Origin: Streptomyces sp. AA1529
GTDB lineage: Bacteria > Actinomycetota > Actinomycetes > Streptomycetales > Streptomycetaceae
DNA: 64,000 nucleotides
Assembly (NCBI RefSeq): GCF_000280905.1
Contig: NZ_ALAP01000092.1
Coordinates: 62,001 to 126,000 of the forward strand
Direction: 5' to 3'
In this document: in pieces, positions 59,157 through 64,000 of the stretch
How the letters are laid out: each line of letters begins with the position of its first letter
How positions within the stretch are numbered: position 1 is the first letter of the stretch
The notes under the pieces: model-generated
The model's input: only the letters and a program-made list of their open reading frames with translations
Databases searched by the model: none
What the model was told of the DNA's origin: nothing
Position numbers and translations under genes: made by a program

Positions 59157-60520
59157 GCCGGGCCTCCCCTCGCGGTGCCACCGACCGCGACTGACTGCTC
59201 CGGGGGCTGCGCCGGACGGCCGGCGGGCCGCTCCGGCCGGGCCCGGACCGGTTCGGCGACGACGGCCCCGAGGACCCGGTGCCCCGCGTCCGCACACGCC
59301 CCGGCGATGCCGCCGAGCTCCTCCGCGGTCCAGCTGCCGGCACCGAGCACGACCAGGGCACCGGACTCGGTGTCGTGGTCCGGCACCAGCGGGCGGGACA
59401 CGGACACCTCCACCGCCGGCAGCAGCGGATCGCTCCCGGTCTCGGCGGCGAGCTGCTCGGCGGCCCGGCGGCCGAGCACGTCACCCTCCGGTACCACGGC
59501 CAGCACCCGCCGGGGGGCCGCCGGCAGCTCCTCCCGGAGGCGGGCGCACACCCGGCGGCAGCGGATCCGCCGGTCGGCCTCGCCGCCGGACGTCCGCGGC
59601 ACGGGTCCGTGCCAACGGGTGTCCAGGCCCAGCAGCCGGCGGATCCAGGCCCGGCCGCGTCCCGCATGGCGGTGCGCGAGCTGTTCGCCGGGCACCTCGA
59701 CGGTGCCCAGCAGCACCGAGCCCAGTGCCGCGGCGATCTCCCCTCCGCTGTCCAGCCGGCGGCTCATCCGTGCGGCGGCGAGCTGCCAGACGACGCCGAG
59801 CAGGAAGAACAGCAGCGCCCCGGCGCCCACCCGTTGCGGCGTCGTCGGCGGTGCCTCTCCGGTGGGCCGGGCCGCCGGCCCCATGACGACCAGACCGGTC
59901 CTGCTGCTCGCCGGGGCGGCGTCGTCCAGCTTCTTCATGGCCTCCTGCAGCACGGTGCGCAGCTTCTCCAGCTCGGTGCGGGCCTGCACGCTCTCCACGG
60001 TCCGCCCCGGATCGGCCGCCTCGGCCAGCTCGGTGATCCTGCGGTCGGTCTCCCGCACCTTCTGCCGCAGTGCCTGTGTCCCCGCCGCCGCGTCGGCGTC
60101 GGTGCCCTCGCCCGCGATCCGCGCCGCGAAGGTGACGAACTGCTGGGCCATCCGGTCGGAGAGCTGCTGCGCGCGCTCCGGCGTCTCGGCCGTACCGGAG
60201 ATGGTGATGATGTTCCCGTCCGCCGCCTGGGCACGTACCCGGTCCCGCAGCTCGGTGCCGCTGACACCCCGCCAGTCGAGCGCGGCGGCCGCACGGTCGG
60301 CCACGGACGAGCTGGTCGCGATCTCCACCTGGGTCAGCAGCTCGCGCTCCTCCCACTGCCCCGGCAGCAGTACCGACGCCGACGCGGTGTAGCGGGGCGG
60401 GAACAGCGCCGAGGTGCCGTAGCCGATGAGCGCGCCCACCACGACGAGGACGGCGAGCAGGCGCCGGCGCCGGCGGAGCAGCCGCCCGATCGTGAGCAGG
60501 CGTATCGTGTCGTCGCTCAA
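59153..60520 (-). CDS. Wzz-like chain-length protein with degenerate kinase-like domain (second)
   Basis: 455 residues from TTG 60520, which overlaps the upstream stop (TTGA). Membrane segments are at about 21-40 and 231-250. PPRYTASASVLLP near residue 41 is the conserved Wzz entry motif, and a long coiled-coil-like helix covers about 140-200. The C-terminal region (about 335-430) again resembles a Rossmann-type kinase domain (RRVLAVVPEGDVLGRRAAEQLA) without a Walker A Lys or a Tyr tail. It is paired with the next gene, perhaps as a hetero-oligomer. Confidence 0.8.
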   Translation of the reverse strand: MSDDTIRLLTIGRLLRRRRRLLAVLVVVGALIGYGTSALFPPRYTASASVLLPGQWEERELLTQVEIATSSSVADRAAAALDWRGVSGTELRDRVRAQAADGNIITISGTAETPERAQQLSDRMAQQFVTFAARIAGEGTDADAAAGTQALRQKVRETDRRITELAEAADPGRTVESVQARTELEKLRTVLQEAMKKLDDAAPASSRTGLVVMGPAARPTGEAPPTTPQRVGAGALLFFLLGVVWQLAAARMSRRLDSGGEIAAALGSVLLGTVEVPGEQLAHRHAGRGRAWIRRLLGLDTRWHGPVPRTSGGEADRRIRCRRVCARLREELPAAPRRVLAVVPEGDVLGRRAAEQLAAETGSDPLLPAVEVSVSRPLVPDHDTESGALVVLGAGSWTAEELGGIAGACADAGHRVLGAVVAEPVRARPERPAGRPAQPPEQSVAVGGTARGGPA

Positions 60521-61768
60521 CGGCGTCGCCTCTTGCCCGCCGGGACCGGGGTGCCCGTCGCGACCGGGTGGTCGCGGCAGGCGGCGGCGTAGGCGGCGAG
60601 CAGCGACTGCTGGGAGTTCCGCCAGGAGAGCTTCCCGCTGATCCGTTCCCGGCCGATCCTGCCCATCCGGGCCCGCTTCTCCGGATCGTCCAGCAGCTCC
60701 GCCACGGCCTCGGCGAACGCGGCCTCGTCGTCGGCGGGTGCGTAGACGGCGGCCTCTCCGGCCGAGACCCGGGCCTCCCGCAGGTCGAAGGAGACGATCG
60801 GCCGGCCCATCACCATGTACTCCAGGACCTTGTTCATGGTCGACACGTCGTTGAGCGGATTGTGCGGATCGGGAGAGAGGCACACGTCGGCGGTGGACAG
60901 ATAGCGCACCAGGTCGGCGTCCGGGATCCGCCCGGTGAACTGCACCTGCTCGGAGAGCCCGAGCCGCCGGGAGAGCTCCACCATCGCGTCGAAGGTGTCG
61001 CCGGCGCCGACGAACACCGCGTGCCAGTCGGTCCGCCCCAGGTCGTCGCGGAGTTTCGCGAGGGCGCGCAGGGCGTAGTCGACGCCGTCCTGCGGGCCCA
61101 TGACACCGAGGTAGCACAGCAGGTGCGGCTTGCCCCGCTTCAGCTCCGGCTCCGGCGGTACGGCACGGAACCGGTCGGTGTCGGGCGCGCTGCGCACCAC
61201 GAAGACGTCCGCCGCGCTCCGGCCGCCGCGGCGCAGCGCGACCTCCCGGTAGCTCTCGTTCGTGGCGAGCACGATGTCCGCCGCCCGGTAGGTCATCCGC
61301 TCCAGCGCGCGGACTGCGCGGTGCAGCAGGTCCTCGCCGCGGCCGAACCGGGAGAGATACAGCTCGGGGACCAGGTCGTGCTGGTCGAAGACGAACCGTG
61401 CGCCGCGCCGCTTCAGCCACAGTGCCGGGAGGAACAGCAGGTCGGGCGGATTGCAGGCGTGGACCACATCGACCGGGCCGACCCGGCGGGCCAGCCGCAC
61501 CGTGTGCCACAGCGCCGCTCCGTACTCCCGCAGATACCCGGTCGGCCCTCCGGTGGCCGCGCGCAGCGGATAACGGTGGATCCGTATCCCGTCGATCTCC
61601 GCCTCCGGCTCGGTGTCCCGTTTCCCTCCGCGGGGGCAGATGACGTCCACCTCCCAGCCGGCGTCGTGCAGCGTCCTGCACTCCTGCCACACCCGCCGGT
61701 CGAAGGGGACCGACAGGTTCTCCACGAGGATCAGCGCGCGCCGGCCCGGCCGGCCGCCGGCGGCCGTG

Positions 61769-61779
<11 letters not shown>
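60517..61779 (-). CDS. Family 4 glycosyltransferase (WbuB-like)
   Basis: 420 residues. The N-terminal motif ALILVENLSVPFDRRVWQEC and the donor-site YLGVMGPQDGVDYAL, with VLEYMVMGRPIVSFDLREAR, match the WbuB-like group of GT-B enzymes, often amino-sugar transferases. It probably adds the second sugar to the lipid-linked primer. The start is taken as TTG 61779, which overlaps the dehydrogenase gene by 11 bases; no nearby ATG or GTG is in frame. The C-terminal tail is basic. Confidence 0.87.
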
Positions 61780-63097
<1,318 letters not shown>

Positions 63098-63170
63098 GAC
63101 ATGTTCCTCCCCCAGAGCAGGCCGCTGCGGCCTGCGTTCCGCACGCCGGCCGGACGACGGCCGCCGCGCA

Positions 63171-64000
63171 TCAGTAGGCCCCCTGCCCGTGGAGCACCAC
63201 GCGCAGGGTCTTCCACAAGATCACCGTGTCCAGGGCCAGCGACCAGTCCTCCACATACCGCAGGTCGAGGCGGACCGCCTCCTCCCACGGCAGATCGCTG
63301 CGCCCGCTGATCTGCCACAGGCCGGTGAGCCCGGGTTTGACCAGCAGCCGCCGCCGGATGTCCGGGTCGTAGGCGGCGGACTCCTCCGGCAGCGGAGGCC
63401 GGGGACCGACGAGCGACATGGATCCGGCCAGGACGTTGAACAGCTGCGGGAGTTCGTCGAGCGAGTAGCGGCGCAGCACCGCTCCGACCCGGGTCACCCG
63501 CGGATCCCGGCGGAGTTTGAACAGCAGCCCGGCGCCCTCGTTGCGGTCGGCCAGCTCGGCGCGTGCCCGGTCGGCCCCGGCGACCATGGTGCGGAACTTC
63601 AGTATCGTGAATTCCCGGCCGTCCTTGCCGACCCGACGCTGCCGGTAGAACGCGCCGCCGCGGCTGTCCGCCAGCACCAGGAGCCCGACGAGCAGCATCA
63701 GTGGCGCGCACAGCACCAGCAGGAGCGTCGCACCCATCTTGTCGACGACCTCTTTGACGGCCCGGCGGCCTCCGGTGAAGGTCGGCATGCTGACCCGTAA
63801 CAGCGGTATCCCGAGCACCGCGTCGACGTGCAGCCGCGGGCCCGCCACTTCCATCAGCACGGGGGCCACGACCATCTCGGCGTCGCTGCCCTCGAGGTTC
63901 CAGGCCAGCCGCTGCAACTGTTCGGGCGACCAGTGCGGGTCCGGGGTGACCGCGACCACGCGGTAGCCGTCCCGGCGGACGTGGCCCGCGAGGTCGGCCA
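63171..64000 (-). CDS. Priming sugar transferase (polyprenyl phosphate:sugar-1-P transferase), 5' end cut
   Basis: The bacterial sugar transferase domain is complete: a membrane segment (MGATLLLVLCAPLMLLVGLL), RQRRVGKDGREFTILKFRTM, YSLDELPQLFNVLAGSMSLVGPRP and KPGLTGLWQISGRS. It starts the repeat unit by placing a sugar phosphate on undecaprenyl phosphate. The frame stays open past 63959 to the window edge with sensible sequence (HVRRDGYRVVAV), so the N-terminal CoA-binding-like and membrane parts lie outside. It is the first visible gene of the 27-kb operon. Leu codon at 63798-63800 is TTA. Confidence 0.92.
   Translation of the reverse strand, partial: ADLAGHVRRDGYRVVAVTPDPHWSPEQLQRLAWNLEGSDAEMVVAPVLMEVAGPRLHVDAVLGIPLLRVSMPTFTGGRRAVKEVVDKMGATLLLVLCAPLMLLVGLLVLADSRGGAFYRQRRVGKDGREFTILKFRTMVAGADRARAELADRNEGAGLLFKLRRDPRVTRVGAVLRRYSLDELPQLFNVLAGSMSLVGPRPPLPEESAAYDPDIRRRLLVKPGLTGLWQISGRSDLPWEEAVRLDLRYVEDWSLALDTVILWKTLRVVLHGQGAY
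63798..63800 (-). promoter_or_regulatory. In-frame TTA codon in the priming transferase gene
   Basis: A Leu in the IPLLRV stretch of the sugar transferase is encoded by TTA, in frame with the conserved C-terminal domain, so it is not a frame artefact. Confidence 0.8.

Overview
The window is very GC-rich (roughly three quarters G+C by eye), with long overlapping open frames on both strands, GTG and TTG starts, and families typical of Streptomyces: SpoIIE-type phosphatase, DUF574-type methyltransferase, DUF5134, DUF6214 and a CbiX-like chelatase. It also has rare in-frame TTA codons. The source is almost certainly a Streptomyces or close relative, and the segment is chromosomal. I see no rRNA, tRNA, CRISPR array, insertion sequence or phage gene.

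Positions 1-28,800 hold mostly single genes and short operons of general Streptomyces housekeeping and regulation. These are a MazG-like protein, a PP2C/SpoIIE phosphatase, two divergent MarR regulators around a palindromic operator, an SDR / XRE regulator / epoxide hydrolase run, lipoproteins, a P450, a sigma-like protein, DUF5134, an M56 peptidase, a PAP2 phosphatase, a SAM methyltransferase and a TetR regulator behind a large inverted repeat. Uracil-DNA glycosylase follows, translationally coupled to an N-acetylglucosamine kinase-like gene. Next come a CbiX-like chelatase, a lactonase with a DasR-type operator in front of it, a FUSC membrane protein, a HAD phosphatase, and a two-gene surface module (VWA protein plus partner).

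Positions 28,885-35,747 (minus strand) hold the most unusual block. In transcription order it encodes a class III nucleotide cyclase-like protein, an NLR-like NTPase with helical repeats, an SPFH-like protein, a small DUF5706/PycTM-like membrane effector, an M48 metalloprotease and a Crp/Fnr regulator with an intact cyclic-nucleotide pocket. The cyclase tail and the NTPase head share a 23-residue Gly/Val-rich motif (18 identities). The effector gene carries a TTA codon. I read this as a candidate Pycsar-like cyclic-nucleotide immunity or cell-death system with an added NLR-like sensor and an adaptor motif.

Positions 37,083-64,000 (minus strand) are a nearly gapless 21-gene polysaccharide operon. 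It runs from a priming sugar transferase (cut by the window edge) through an AlgD-like nucleotide-sugar dehydrogenase, a glycosyltransferase, two Wzz-like proteins with degenerate kinase domains, an AsnB-type amidotransferase, a two-domain oxidoreductase, a heparinase-like lyase, a beta-helix lipoprotein and a Wzy-like polymerase. A second half makes and attaches a modified sugar: GT4, C-methyltransferase, nucleotidyltransferase, PIG-L deacetylase, SDR epimerase, DUF4910, Wzx-like flippase, GT2, pyruvyltransferase, 3,5-epimerase and a PLP aminotransferase. TTA codons in the first two genes and in the beta-helix gene suggest developmental (bldA) control.
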